A DNA stretch of 64,000 bases, taken from assembly GCA_016463225.1 (NCBI GenBank), contig JAEMRT010000009.1, positions 20,251-84,250 on the forward strand, given 5' to 3'. This document shows positions 45,376 to 53,973 of the stretch, in pieces. The translations under genes were made by a program, and so were the position numbers. Source of the DNA: Sphingopyxis sp. (GTDB lineage Bacteria; Pseudomonadota; Alphaproteobacteria; Sphingomonadales; Sphingomonadaceae). The notes beneath the pieces were generated by a model. It made no database searches. It was not told the DNA's origin and saw only the letters and a program-made list of their open reading frames with translations. Position 1 is the stretch's first letter. Every line of letters begins with the position of its first letter.

Positions 45376-46203
45376 TCAACCAAAGGCCCGCAGCAGCATG
45401 CGTACTGCGACGGCGGTCAGAAACATCCCGAACATCAGGCTCAGCTGGCGCTTCGACAGCGCGTGCGCGATGCGGGCACCCCACGGCGCGGTCACATAGG
45501 ACACCGGCGCAATGATCGCGAAGCCGATCAGATTGACATAGCCAAGACTGCCCGGCGGCAGGTCTTCGACGTTCCACCCTGTGACGATGAACGCCGCCGT
45601 CGCCGGGACGCTGATCAGCAACCCGAACAGTGCCGCGGTCCCGACCGCGCGGTGGATCGGAACATTGAACAGCGTCATCACCGGCACGCTCAGCGTGCCG
45701 CCGCCGATCCCCATCATGCTGGAAAGGCCGCCGATGCCAAAGGGGATGATCTGGCCGACGGGTCCGCCGGGAACCGCGTCGGCGATATGCTTGCCCTCCA
45801 GCGGTAAAAGCATCTTGATCGCGACGATCAGCGCGACAATCCCGAACACCGCCGACAGCATATCGCCCGTCACCCGCGACGCGAGCAGGACGCCCGCAAT
45901 CGCACCGAGAAAGATGGCAACGCCCCAGCGCCTTAATTGATCGCGATCGACAGCACCCTTGGCATTGTGGGCACGCGATGACGAGATCGCGGTCGGGATG
46001 ATCGTGGCGAGCGAGGTCGCAACCGCGACATGCATCCGCACCGAACTGTCGACGTCGAGCGCCGCCAGCACCAGGTCGAGCACCGGAACAATCACGATCC
46101 CGCCGCCGACGCCGAGCATCCCGGCGATCACGCCGCCGACCGCTCCGGTCAGCAGCATCATCGCCGCCAGCGTCAGCAGATCAGGATTCAAAAGCAAATG
46201 CAT
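45376..46203 (-). CDS. TauE/SafE family sulfite exporter-like permease
   Basis: 275 residues from ATG 46203 with GGGGGAA upstream. Two repeats of four helices, each with the family motif: GVIAGMLGVGGGIVIVPVL near 25 and GGLSSMMGIGGGTLSVPVM near 160. Such transporters move sulfite, sulfonates or organic acids across the inner membrane. As first gene of the minus-strand unit it may aid uptake or export of an aromatic sulfonate or organic acid. Divergent from the aspartate dehydrogenase-like gene (186-bp shared promoter region). Confidence 0.9.
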   Translation of the reverse strand: MHLLLNPDLLTLAAMMLLTGAVGGVIAGMLGVGGGIVIVPVLDLVLAALDVDSSVRMHVAVATSLATIIPTAISSSRAHNAKGAVDRDQLRRWGVAIFLGAIAGVLLASRVTGDMLSAVFGIVALIVAIKMLLPLEGKHIADAVPGGPVGQIIPFGIGGLSSMMGIGGGTLSVPVMTLFNVPIHRAVGTAALFGLLISVPATAAFIVTGWNVEDLPPGSLGYVNLIGFAIIAPVSYVTAPWGARIAHALSKRQLSLMFGMFLTAVAVRMLLRAFG

Positions 46204-46389
46204 CGGTTCCCCCGCAAGTTCGACCTTGCTTGTGCGGGTTGGCCGATATGCAGTCAAAGATAGAAACCGAGTGCATCTATAACCAAAAATGCATATCAGG
46301 CGCGATCACGCCTTCTATATTCTTTCAGGGATAGCGGCGCGGCCAAAGGATATTATCCCATATAGCAAAGACGCCGTAGCGCGGGTGCC

Positions 46390-47193
46390 ATGATCAAAGT
46401 TGGCATCGCCGGGTTCGGCACCATCGGCCGCGTCGTCGCGCGCTATATCGAAGCAAGCGCTTTGCCGCTGGACCTCGCCGCGGTGTCAGCGGGCGACCGC
46501 GCCCGCGCCGCCGCCGCGGTGGCGCGGCTGCGCTCGCCGGTCCCGATCGTCGATACCGCCGAGCTCGTCGCCCTGTCCGACGTCATCGTCGACAGCGCCC
46601 CGACCATAGCCTTCCGCGATATCGCCGAAGCCACGCTGCGCGCCGGCAAGACGCTGGTGACGGTCAGCGGCGCGGCGTTGATGCAATGGCCCGAAGCGGT
46701 CGAGATCGCCCGCAACCATGGCGGGCGCATCATCCTCGCAACCGGCGCGCTGCTCGGGCTCGATGCGGTTCGCGCCGCGGCGATCGGCACCATCCATTCG
46801 GTGACGATGGTGACGCGCAAACCGGTGAAGTCGCTGGTTAAGGCCGAGCATGTCGTGCGCAACCGGATCGACCTCACCGACCTGACCGAGCCGCTGAAAA
46901 TCTTTGCGGGCAGCGCGCTCGAAGGCGCGATGGCCTTTCCCGCCAACGTCAATGTCGCGGCGGCGCTGGGCATGGCGGGCATCGGTCCGGCGCTGACCCA
47001 GCTTGAAATCTGGGCCGACCCCGCACTCGAACGCAATACGCATCGCATCATCGTCGATTCCGACAGCGCGCGCTTCGAACTGATGATCGAAAATATTCCC
47101 ACCGACGAGAACCCCGGCACCGGCCGGATCACCGCGCAAAGCATCGTCGCGGCGCTGAACGATCTCGTCAGCCCCATCCGTATCGGAACCTAG
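46390..47193 (+). CDS. Aspartate dehydrogenase family protein
   Basis: 267 residues. Rossmann GFGTIG (8-13) near the start, then the family block AMAFPANVNVAAALGMAGIG and the active-site NTHRIIVDSD. NadX-type aspartate dehydrogenases oxidise L-aspartate to iminoaspartate or oxaloacetate with NAD(P). Here it is followed by a VOC gene and surrounded by aromatic degradation genes rather than nadA/nadC, so an amino-acid-like intermediate is possible instead of aspartate. Confidence 0.87.
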   Translation: MIKVGIAGFGTIGRVVARYIEASALPLDLAAVSAGDRARAAAAVARLRSPVPIVDTAELVALSDVIVDSAPTIAFRDIAEATLRAGKTLVTVSGAALMQWPEAVEIARNHGGRIILATGALLGLDAVRAAAIGTIHSVTMVTRKPVKSLVKAEHVVRNRIDLTDLTEPLKIFAGSALEGAMAFPANVNVAAALGMAGIGPALTQLEIWADPALERNTHRIIVDSDSARFELMIENIPTDENPGTGRITAQSIVAALNDLVSPIRIGT

Positions 47194-47205
47194 AAAGGCC
47201 CATTT

Positions 47206-47652
47206 ATGACCACCCGCCTGCGCCATGTGGCGATCGCATCCGCCGACCCCGACAATTCGGTCGGCTTTTTCACCGACGTGCTCGGCTGGACGCTCGCCGG
47301 CAAGATCGATAGCCGCAACGCGCGCGGCTACTATGTCACCGACGGGCACATCAATATCGCCCTGCTGTGCTTCAAGAACCGCCCCGCCGCAGGCATGGAA
47401 TTTTCCGAAGGCTATACCGGGCTGCACCACATCGGTTTCCAGTGCGACGACATCGCCGCGGTCGTCGAGCGCTTTGAAAATTCGGGCTATGCCCCGCGCC
47501 ACGACGTCAATCTGGCGCAGGGTCTGGGCAAGAACCCGGCCAAGGACAATGCCGAGTACAAGATGACCGGCCCCGAAAATGTCATGGTCGACGTGTCTGA
47601 ACGCGGCTGGGCGGGCACCGAAAGCTTTCAGGGCGCCCCCAAGGCGCCCTGA
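47206..47652 (+). CDS. VOC-family (glyoxalase/bleomycin resistance) protein
   Basis: 148 residues, start 12 bp after the previous gene. One VOC domain: LRHVAIASADPDNSVGFFTDVLGW (His7), GYTGLHHIGFQCDDIAAVVERF and MTGPENVMVDVSERGW, where an Asp replaces the usual third Glu ligand. Probably a metal-dependent lyase, isomerase or dioxygenase; substrate unknown. A perfect terminator follows, so the two genes form one short transcript. Confidence 0.83.
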   Translation: MTTRLRHVAIASADPDNSVGFFTDVLGWTLAGKIDSRNARGYYVTDGHINIALLCFKNRPAAGMEFSEGYTGLHHIGFQCDDIAAVVERFENSGYAPRHDVNLAQGLGKNPAKDNAEYKMTGPENVMVDVSERGWAGTESFQGAPKAP

Positions 47653-47678
47653 CCCGGCGCGCTCCCGCAACAAAGAAC

Positions 47679-47710
47679 GGCGGCCGGAGTATCGCTCCGG
47701 CCGCCTTTTT
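47679..47710 (+). terminator. Rho-independent terminator
   Basis: GGCGGCCGGAG (47679-47689), loop TATCG, CTCCGGCCGCC (47695-47705) and five T: a perfect 11-bp GC-rich stem. It ends the aspartate dehydrogenase/VOC transcript and, read the other way, can also serve the convergent ACMS decarboxylase gene. Confidence 0.93.
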
Positions 47711-47738
47711 GATGTCCGTATCGACCGATTGGTTCGGA

Positions 47739-48755
47739 CTACAAGCCCAGGAAGGCCTTGGCATTGCCGCTCAGAATCTTCGCCTTCTGCGCGGCGCTCA
47801 ATCCCTCATGCCCCTGCACCAGCGAGCCGATATCCTGTTCGCCGAGCGGAAACGGATGGTCCGACCCGAGCAGCACACGATCCTCGCCCATCACATCGAT
47901 CAACAGGCTGAGCGCGCGCGGATCGAACACCGCGGAATCGACGAAGAAGCGATCGACATAGCTCGACGGCGGATTGGGGCAATCGACGCGCACGATGTCG
48001 CGGTGGGTCCACGCATTTTCGACACGGCCGAGCAGAAAAGCGAAGCTGCCGCCGCCATGGCCGAAACAGATACGCAGGTTTCTGGGCAGCCGCTCGAACG
48101 CCCCCGACAGGATCAGCGACAGGATAGAAAGCTGGGTTTCTGCCGGCATCGCGACCAGCCAGGGTAGCATATATTTTGGCATCCGCTCGCGCGCCATCAT
48201 GTCCCAGGGATGGATCAGCACAGCGGCGCCGACATCGGCGCAATGGGTGAGAAAGGTCAAAATGCCGGCGTCGTCGAGGTTGCGCAGCCCCATATGGTTG
48301 CCGATCTGGACCCCCAAGTGCCCCGCCTCCATCGCCCGGCTGACTTCGGCGCAGGACAGGTCGATGTCCTGCAGCGGCACCTGCGCCAGTGGCTTCATCC
48401 GGTCGGGCGCATAGTTACAGAAGGTCAGTGCCGCGTCGTTGAACCGCTGCGCGCATTCGAGCGCTTTCGCCGCCGGGCGGCCATAGCCGAACATGATCGG
48501 GGTAGCGCAGATGATCTGCAAGTCGATGCCCTGCGCATCGAGCGCCTCGACCCGCCGCGCCGGATCCCACAAAATGTCATCGACCGGGCGAAATTCGTTT
48601 GTGCCCTGCATGATGAAACCCTCGCCGCCGCCCGCGTCGTGCAGCCAGGGCAGGCCTTCGGTTTCCGCCCACGCGCGGTACGCGGCGTCCATCAAGGGAA
48701 AGAAATGGCTGTGCATGTCGATGACCGCCATTTTTTGTGAAGCCTCTATGGTCAT
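47739..48755 (-). CDS. 2-amino-3-carboxymuconate 6-semialdehyde decarboxylase (amidohydrolase family)
   Basis: 338 residues from ATG 48755; MAVIDMHSH eight codons later is another start. Metal ligands of ACMSD: HSHFFP (His15, His17), [19 protein letters not shown] and [13 protein letters not shown]. The HPWDM and GSD(Y/H)PFPLGE motifs are hallmarks of ACMSD (NbaD). It decarboxylates ACMS made by 3-hydroxyanthranilate dioxygenase, diverting it from quinolinate. It completes the pathway although 10 kb away from the main operon, under its own promoter facing the LysR gene. Confidence 0.9.
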   Translation of the reverse strand: MTIEASQKMAVIDMHSHFFPLMDAAYRAWAETEGLPWLHDAGGGEGFIMQGTNEFRPVDDILWDPARRVEALDAQGIDLQIICATPIMFGYGRPAAKALECAQRFNDAALTFCNYAPDRMKPLAQVPLQDIDLSCAEVSRAMEAGHLGVQIGNHMGLRNLDDAGILTFLTHCADVGAAVLIHPWDMMARERMPKYMLPWLVAMPAETQLSILSLILSGAFERLPRNLRICFGHGGGSFAFLLGRVENAWTHRDIVRVDCPNPPSSYVDRFFVDSAVFDPRALSLLIDVMGEDRVLLGSDHPFPLGEQDIGSLVQGHEGLSAAQKAKILSGNAKAFLGL

Positions 48756-48845
48756 GACTATCGCCGCATCCCCGTTTGCCGTCGCGCCTGCTCGCCGATT
48801 TGGGCGCAGGCCATGAGCTTGGGTAACGGGGGTTAGCTATCAACA

Positions 48846-48874
48846 ATAATCCCGAGACTTGCCCTCGCTATTAT
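48846..48874. promoter_or_regulatory. LysR-type operator between ACMSD and lysR
   Basis: ATAATCCCGAG-N7-CTCGCTATTAT is an inverted repeat with 9 of 11 positions matching, in the 161-bp divergent region. Divergent LysR regulators usually bind such a site to repress themselves and activate the facing gene, here the ACMS decarboxylase. Confidence 0.5.
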
Positions 48875-48916
48875 AAAATGGCTATAACGACGTAAATCCG
48901 GCGCCAAGGGGTCAAG

Positions 48917-49909
48917 ATGCCTAAGTTCCACGAAAATTTTCTGCTGAGTCGACTAAAGTTGCGCCAGCTGCGCCTCCTCACCGCGATCGCCGACGAAGGC
49001 ACGGTGCTGAAGGGATCGCAGGCGTTGAACATCGCCCAGCCCGCCGCGACCAAGAGCATCAAGGAGCTGGAAGACGCGCTCGGCGTCCAGTTGTTCGACC
49101 GGTCGTCGCGCGGGGTAACGCCGACCGATTTCGGCCGGGTGATGATCAAACATGCCAAGCTGATCCTGACCCAGCTGCGCCACGCGGGTGAGGAACTGCA
49201 ATCGCTGGAGGAAGGCCTGTCGGGCCGCGTCCATGTCGGCACCCTGCTCGCCGCGTCAACCTCGCTGCTGCCGCGCGCGCTGGCGCGGCTGCGCGAACGG
49301 CGCCCCGGGATCGCGGTGACGGTCGACGAAGGCACGATCGACCGCCTGATGCCCGGGCTGCGCACTGGCGACATCGATGTCGTGCTGGGCCGCCTGCCCG
49401 AATATCGCGAGCGCGAGGGGCTGCAACAGCAAGTGCTCTATCTCGACACCGTGTCGATCATGGTGCGCGAAGGGCACCCGCTGACCCAGCGCACCGGCCT
49501 AAAGCTTGCTGACCTGACCGACCAGGCGTGGGTGATGCCGCCGCCGCAAACTTCGCTGCGCCGCCAGGTCGATCACGCCTTTCGCCACGAGGGGCTGGAG
49601 CCGCCCAACGATGTCATCGAATCGGTGTCGATCCTGACCAACCATGCGCTGCTGATGAACACCGACATGCTGGCGACCATGCCGCATCAGGTCGGCATCG
49701 GTCAGGCCGGGCTGACTGCGCTGCCCGTCATTCTGGAGGGCGCGAATTCGCGCATCGGCGCGACCACCCATGCCCATGGCGAGCTATCGGCAGCAGCGAG
49801 CTATTTCATGGCCATCGTCCACGAGATCGCCACCGAAATCCGCGCCGAACTGGGGCAGGATCAGGATGTAGCCGACGATCCGGCGGTGACCCGCCGCCAG
49901 ACGAAATAG
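48917..49909 (+). CDS. LysR family transcriptional regulator
   Basis: 330 residues. HTH at 15-75 (LKLRQLRLLTAIADEGTVLKGSQALNIAQPAATKSIKELEDALGVQLFDRSSRGVTPTDFG) and an effector-binding domain (RVHVGTLLAASTSLLPRALARLRERRPG). The GTLLAAS-type start of the ligand domain is common in regulators of aromatic catabolism (GbpR/PcaQ-like). Likely target is the divergent ACMSD gene, perhaps also the operons at 34-46 kb and 50-56 kb. Its last 49 bp overlap the convergent permease gene. Confidence 0.92.
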   Translation: MPKFHENFLLSRLKLRQLRLLTAIADEGTVLKGSQALNIAQPAATKSIKELEDALGVQLFDRSSRGVTPTDFGRVMIKHAKLILTQLRHAGEELQSLEEGLSGRVHVGTLLAASTSLLPRALARLRERRPGIAVTVDEGTIDRLMPGLRTGDIDVVLGRLPEYREREGLQQQVLYLDTVSIMVREGHPLTQRTGLKLADLTDQAWVMPPPQTSLRRQVDHAFRHEGLEPPNDVIESVSILTNHALLMNTDMLATMPHQVGIGQAGLTALPVILEGANSRIGATTHAHGELSAAASYFMAIVHEIATEIRAELGQDQDVADDPAVTRRQTK

Positions 49910-51273
49910 GCCAAAGCCACCACCACCAGCCAGGGCACCCCGGCGATCACCGCAGTCTGCCAAAAATCGGTGTCGAGCGCCATCGTCACCGCGATCGCGG
50001 CGAGCAGCGCCAGTCCCAATATCTGGGCATAGGGGAAAAAGGGCATCTGCACCGGCAGGTCGGCAGCCCGGTGCTGACGGCGGAAACGCAGGTGGCTGAC
50101 CAGAATCGTGCTCCATACGAGCAGTCCGCCGAACAGCGTGATCCCGAACAGATAATTGTACGCCAGCGGGGTCAGGATCGACACCGACGCTGCCGCGAGG
50201 ATGCAGACGCCGGTCAGCAGCGTCGCGCGCATCGGCACCTTTTGCGCATTCAGCTCGCCCAGCGCGCGCGGGGCATAGCCGCCGCGCGCCAGCGAAAACA
50301 GCATCCGCGACCCCATATAGATGCTGGTGTTCATCGCCGACAGCGCCGCCGAGGCAACGACAAAGTTCATCACCCCCGCCGCATAGGGGATGCCCGCGCT
50401 CGCGAACATTTTCACGAACGGGCTTTCGGTAACGACCTTGGCGCCCGACTCGGTCCATGGCAGGAAGGCGACGATGATGAACAGCGCAAGGATGTAGAAA
50501 AGGAACAATCGCGCCGCCATCGTGCGCAGCGCCGCGGGAATCGCCGTTTTCGGATCCTTCGCCTCGCTGGCGGTGCCGACGACGAATTCCAGCCCCATGA
50601 AGGAGAACAGCGCCATCAGCACCGCCATCCACACCCCCGAAAAGCCATTGGGGAAAAAGCCGCCCGCCAGCCCGGTGACATTGTGCAGGCCCACCGGATC
50701 GCCGACGATGCCAAAGATGCGCGACAGGCCGACCATGATGAAGCCGATGATCGCCGACACCTTGATCACGGTCAGCCAATATTCGACCGACCCGAAATTA
50801 TGCACTGCGCGGGTGTTGACCCACACGACGACCGCGGCGCTGCCGATCGCCCACATCCACACAGGTGTGTCGGGATACCACCAGCTCATATAGATACCGA
50901 CGGCGACCGCCTCGCTGCCGATCAGCAGCACCTGCTGGATCCAGTAGGTATAGCGGACGATGAAGCCCATCATCGGGCCAAGATAGATTTCGGCATAGGT
51001 ACCGAACGACCCGGCGGTCGGGTGGACGACCGCCATTTCGGACAGGCTGAACACCATGATCACCGCGATCAATGCCGCGATCGCATAGCTGACCAGCACG
51101 CCGGGACCGGCATAGCCGATCGCGATGCCCGACCCCATGAACAGCCCGGTGCCGATCGCCCCGCCCAGGCCGATCATGATGATCTGCGCCTTGGTCAGCC
51201 CGCGCTCAAGCCCCGCCTCACGGTCCACACAGGCCTGTTCGTCCATCGCCATTTCCCTCTGCCTGTCGGTCAT
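49861..51273 (-). CDS. Amino acid permease (APC superfamily)
   Basis: 470 residues, about twelve helices. The first carries the APC motif KAQIIMIGLGGAIGTGLFMGSGIAIGYAGPG and EMAVVHPTAGSFGTYAEIYLGP follows, as in the AroP/GabP/proline transporter group. ATGA-coupled to kynureninase 2, so tryptophan, kynurenine or a related aromatic amino acid is the probable cargo. The 3' end overlaps the convergent lysR gene by 49 bp. Confidence 0.93.
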   Translation of the reverse strand: MTDRQREMAMDEQACVDREAGLERGLTKAQIIMIGLGGAIGTGLFMGSGIAIGYAGPGVLVSYAIAALIAVIMVFSLSEMAVVHPTAGSFGTYAEIYLGPMMGFIVRYTYWIQQVLLIGSEAVAVGIYMSWWYPDTPVWMWAIGSAAVVVWVNTRAVHNFGSVEYWLTVIKVSAIIGFIMVGLSRIFGIVGDPVGLHNVTGLAGGFFPNGFSGVWMAVLMALFSFMGLEFVVGTASEAKDPKTAIPAALRTMAARLFLFYILALFIIVAFLPWTESGAKVVTESPFVKMFASAGIPYAAGVMNFVVASAALSAMNTSIYMGSRMLFSLARGGYAPRALGELNAQKVPMRATLLTGVCILAAASVSILTPLAYNYLFGITLFGGLLVWSTILVSHLRFRRQHRAADLPVQMPFFPYAQILGLALLAAIAVTMALDTDFWQTAVIAGVPWLVVVALAYFVWRRVTAGSSATS

Positions 51274-52541
51274 GTGACGGCGTCGCGTGCCTGATGTTCG
51301 GGCAATTTCCAGACGCGTTTATCCATGATCGTCACCAGCCGGTCGACGGCATCCCACACATCGGCATAGCCAACGTAGAGCGGGGTAAAGCCGAACCGCA
51401 CCGTGTCGGGGGCGCGGAAATCACCGATCACCCCGGCGGCGATCAGCGCGCGCATGATCGGATAACCCTCGGCATGCGCAAACGACACTTGGCTGCCGCG
51501 CGCCGCGGCCGCACGCGGCGACGCCAGCGTAAAGCCTTGTCCGGCGCATCTTTGTTCGACCAAGCGAATGAACAGGTCGGTCAGCGCCCTCGACTTGGTG
51601 CGGATCGCCACCATGTCGGCCTGCAAATGAATATCGAGCCCGGTTTCGACGAGCGCCATCGACAGGATCGGCTGGGTGCCGATCAGAAACTGGCGCAGCC
51701 CCGGCTCGGGGCGGTAACCGGGCTCGAAGGCGAAGGGCGCGGCATGGCCCCACCACCCCGTCACGGGCTGCAACGCCTGCCCCTGATGCCGCTTGGCCGC
51801 GAACAGGAATGCGGGCGAGCCGGGGCCACCGTTCAGATATTTATAGGTGCAGCCGACCGCGAAGTCGACGCCCGAACCATTCAGGTCGACCGGCATCGCC
51901 CCGGCGCTGTGGCACAGATCCCAGATCGCGAGCGCCCCCGCGGCGTGGGCGCGCGCGGTGATCGCCGCCATGTCGTGGATATGGCCGCTCTTGTAATGGA
52001 CATGGGTGATCGCGACCGCGACGGTGTGTTCATCGATCGCGTCCGCGATCTCGTCCTTCTCGCACAATCGCACCGTCACGCGCCCGCCGGTCGCCGCGGC
52101 GACGCCTTCGGCGATATAATTGTTGGTCGGAAAATTGCTGCCCTCGAGGATCAGCACGCTGCGGTCGGGCCGCATTGCGACCGCCGCCGACAAGACCTTG
52201 AACAGATTCTGGCTGGTCGAATCGCAGACGATCACCTCGCCCGCCGCGGCGCCGATCAACGGTGCGAGCTTGTCGCCCAACCGGACCGGCAGGTCGAACC
52301 AGCCAGCGCTGTTCCAGCTCTTGATCAGGTCGGTGCCCCATTCGTGGGTCACAACCGCCTGCGCCCGCGCGCTCGCCGCCTTGGGCATCGCGCCCAGCGA
52401 ATTGCCGTCGAGGTAGATCATGCCGACGGGCAGGACGAACTGGTCGCGCATCGGCGCCAGCGCGTCGGCGCGGTCCATCGCCTCGCACCAGGCGCGGTCG
52501 GGTATTTCGGGGATTTCGATCGTCACGGAATCAAGCGTCAT
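51270..52541 (-). CDS. kynU: Kynureninase (second copy)
   Basis: 423 residues. Same PLP-enzyme blocks as the first copy: IYLDGNSLGAMPK near 42, DSTSQNLFK near 107, HVHYKSGHIHDMAAIT near 180, WDLCHSAGAMPVDL near 207 and PLP lysine at about 234 (GCTYKYLNGGPGSPAFLF). The copies differ at many positions, so this is an old paralogue or was acquired separately. The neighbours are a transporter, aldehyde dehydrogenase and ThDP enzyme rather than kynAB. It might prefer 3-hydroxykynurenine, feeding the 3-hydroxyanthranilate operon. Confidence 0.93.
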   Translation of the reverse strand: MTLDSVTIEIPEIPDRAWCEAMDRADALAPMRDQFVLPVGMIYLDGNSLGAMPKAASARAQAVVTHEWGTDLIKSWNSAGWFDLPVRLGDKLAPLIGAAAGEVIVCDSTSQNLFKVLSAAVAMRPDRSVLILEGSNFPTNNYIAEGVAAATGGRVTVRLCEKDEIADAIDEHTVAVAITHVHYKSGHIHDMAAITARAHAAGALAIWDLCHSAGAMPVDLNGSGVDFAVGCTYKYLNGGPGSPAFLFAAKRHQGQALQPVTGWWGHAAPFAFEPGYRPEPGLRQFLIGTQPILSMALVETGLDIHLQADMVAIRTKSRALTDLFIRLVEQRCAGQGFTLASPRAAAARGSQVSFAHAEGYPIMRALIAAGVIGDFRAPDTVRFGFTPLYVGYADVWDAVDRLVTIMDKRVWKLPEHQARDAVT

Positions 52542-53973
52542 GGAAACATATCACCTTTGTCTGGGACATTTCGCGCATCGCAAAGCGCACGCCTTCACGC
52601 CCCATATTGCCCCGCCCGGCGCCGCCGAACGGCATGGCGTCGAGCCGGTAGTCGGTCGAATCATTGATCATCACCCCGGCAACCCGCAAGCGCCGTGCCG
52701 CGTGGCGCGCGTGGCGGATCGATTCGGTGAAGATCGCTGCGTGGATGGCATAATCGGCGCGGTTGGCCGCATCGATGGCCGCGTCGAGGTCGGTGAAACG
52801 AAACAGGCTGGCGACCGGCCCAAAGGCTTCGTGACAGGCGACGCGCGCATCATCGTCAACATTCGCCAGCAAAGTCGGACGCACCAGCGTTCCCGCCCGC
52901 TCGCCGCCGGTCAGCAAGGTCGCGCCCTGCGCCACCGCCTCCGCCGTCCATGCCACAATCCGTTCGGCCTGATCGGCCGAGATCATCGGCCCGATGTCAG
53001 TGGCGGGATCGGTCGGATCGCCGACACGCAGGCCGTGCACCCGCGCCACCAGCGCATCGCGAAAGGCGTCATGCACCGCCGCGTGGACATAGATGCGCTG
53101 GACCCCGATGCAATTCTGCCCCGCCGCGCCAAAGGCGCCCGCCAAGCAGGCATCGGCGGCCCGGGCAATATCGGCATCGTCCATCACGATCACCGGGCCA
53201 TTGCCGCCAAGCTCCATCGCCAGCCGCTTGATCCCCGCCGCGCGCGCAATCGCCTGACCGACGCTCGCGCCGCCGGTAAAGCTGACCATCGCGACATCGG
53301 GATGCCCGGTCAGCGCGTCGCCGAAATCGCGCCCGCGTCCGGTCAGCAGTTGCAACGCGCCGTCGGGCAGTCCCGCCGCAAGCAGCAGCCGTGCGAGCAT
53401 GATCGCCACCAGCGGCGCCTGCTCGGCCGGTTTCAGCACGACCGCGTTGCCAGCGCCCAGCGCCGGGCCAAGTTTATGGCAAACCAGGTTGAGCGGGTCG
53501 TTGAACGGCGTAATCGCGGCGATGACGCCCAGAGGCTCGTGGACATAATAGCCCGACCGCGCCTCGCCGCCCGGAAAGCTGTCGAAGGCAATCGTTTCGC
53601 CCGCGAGCCGCGTCGCCTCTTCAGCCGACAGGCGCAGCGTGTTGACCGCACGCGCGACCTCGCGGGCCGCGCTGCGGATCGGCTTGCCGGTCTCGGCGGT
53701 GATCGCGGCGGCGAAGCGGTCGGCATCGCGTTCGATCGCCGTCGCCGCATCGTGCAAGATACGCGCGCGCGCTCCGGTCGACAGCGCCCGCATCGCTTCC
53801 GCACCCGCGACCGCGCTCGCCACCGCCCGATCGACATGCTCCACGTCGGCGCAGGCGACCTCGCCCAGCGCTTCGCCCGACCAGGGGCTCACCACCGCCA
53901 TCATGTTGCTCGCCGTTTCCCAGCGGCCGCCGATCAACAGCGATCGGCCGCCGTCGAACGCGACATGCATCAT
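52531..53973 (-). CDS. NAD(P)-dependent aldehyde dehydrogenase
   Basis: 480 residues. Glu254 (AMELGGNGPVIVM) and Cys288 (AAGQNCIGVQRIYV) form the active site; ITPFNDPLNLVCHKLGPALGAGN binds cofactor. The INDSTDYRLDAMPFGGAGRGNMGREG tail is that of lactaldehyde / phosphonoacetaldehyde / sulfolactaldehyde-type dehydrogenases. Preceded by a ThDP enzyme with ATGA overlap, it most simply oxidises the aldehyde that enzyme releases. Its 3' end overlaps kynU2 by 11 bp. Confidence 0.9.
   Translation of the reverse strand: MMHVAFDGGRSLLIGGRWETASNMMAVVSPWSGEALGEVACADVEHVDRAVASAVAGAEAMRALSTGARARILHDAATAIERDADRFAAAITAETGKPIRSAAREVARAVNTLRLSAEEATRLAGETIAFDSFPGGEARSGYYVHEPLGVIAAITPFNDPLNLVCHKLGPALGAGNAVVLKPAEQAPLVAIMLARLLLAAGLPDGALQLLTGRGRDFGDALTGHPDVAMVSFTGGASVGQAIARAAGIKRLAMELGGNGPVIVMDDADIARAADACLAGAFGAAGQNCIGVQRIYVHAAVHDAFRDALVARVHGLRVGDPTDPATDIGPMISADQAERIVAWTAEAVAQGATLLTGGERAGTLVRPTLLANVDDDARVACHEAFGPVASLFRFTDLDAAIDAANRADYAIHAAIFTESIRHARHAARRLRVAGVMINDSTDYRLDAMPFGGAGRGNMGREGVRFAMREMSQTKVICFHDA

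Noticed and set aside
49528..51294. A 588-codon open frame on the plus strand opposite the permease
   Set aside because: It is antisense to a clear APC permease, its composition is His/Arg/Asp-rich as expected for the reverse reading of GC-rich genes, and no domain is visible.
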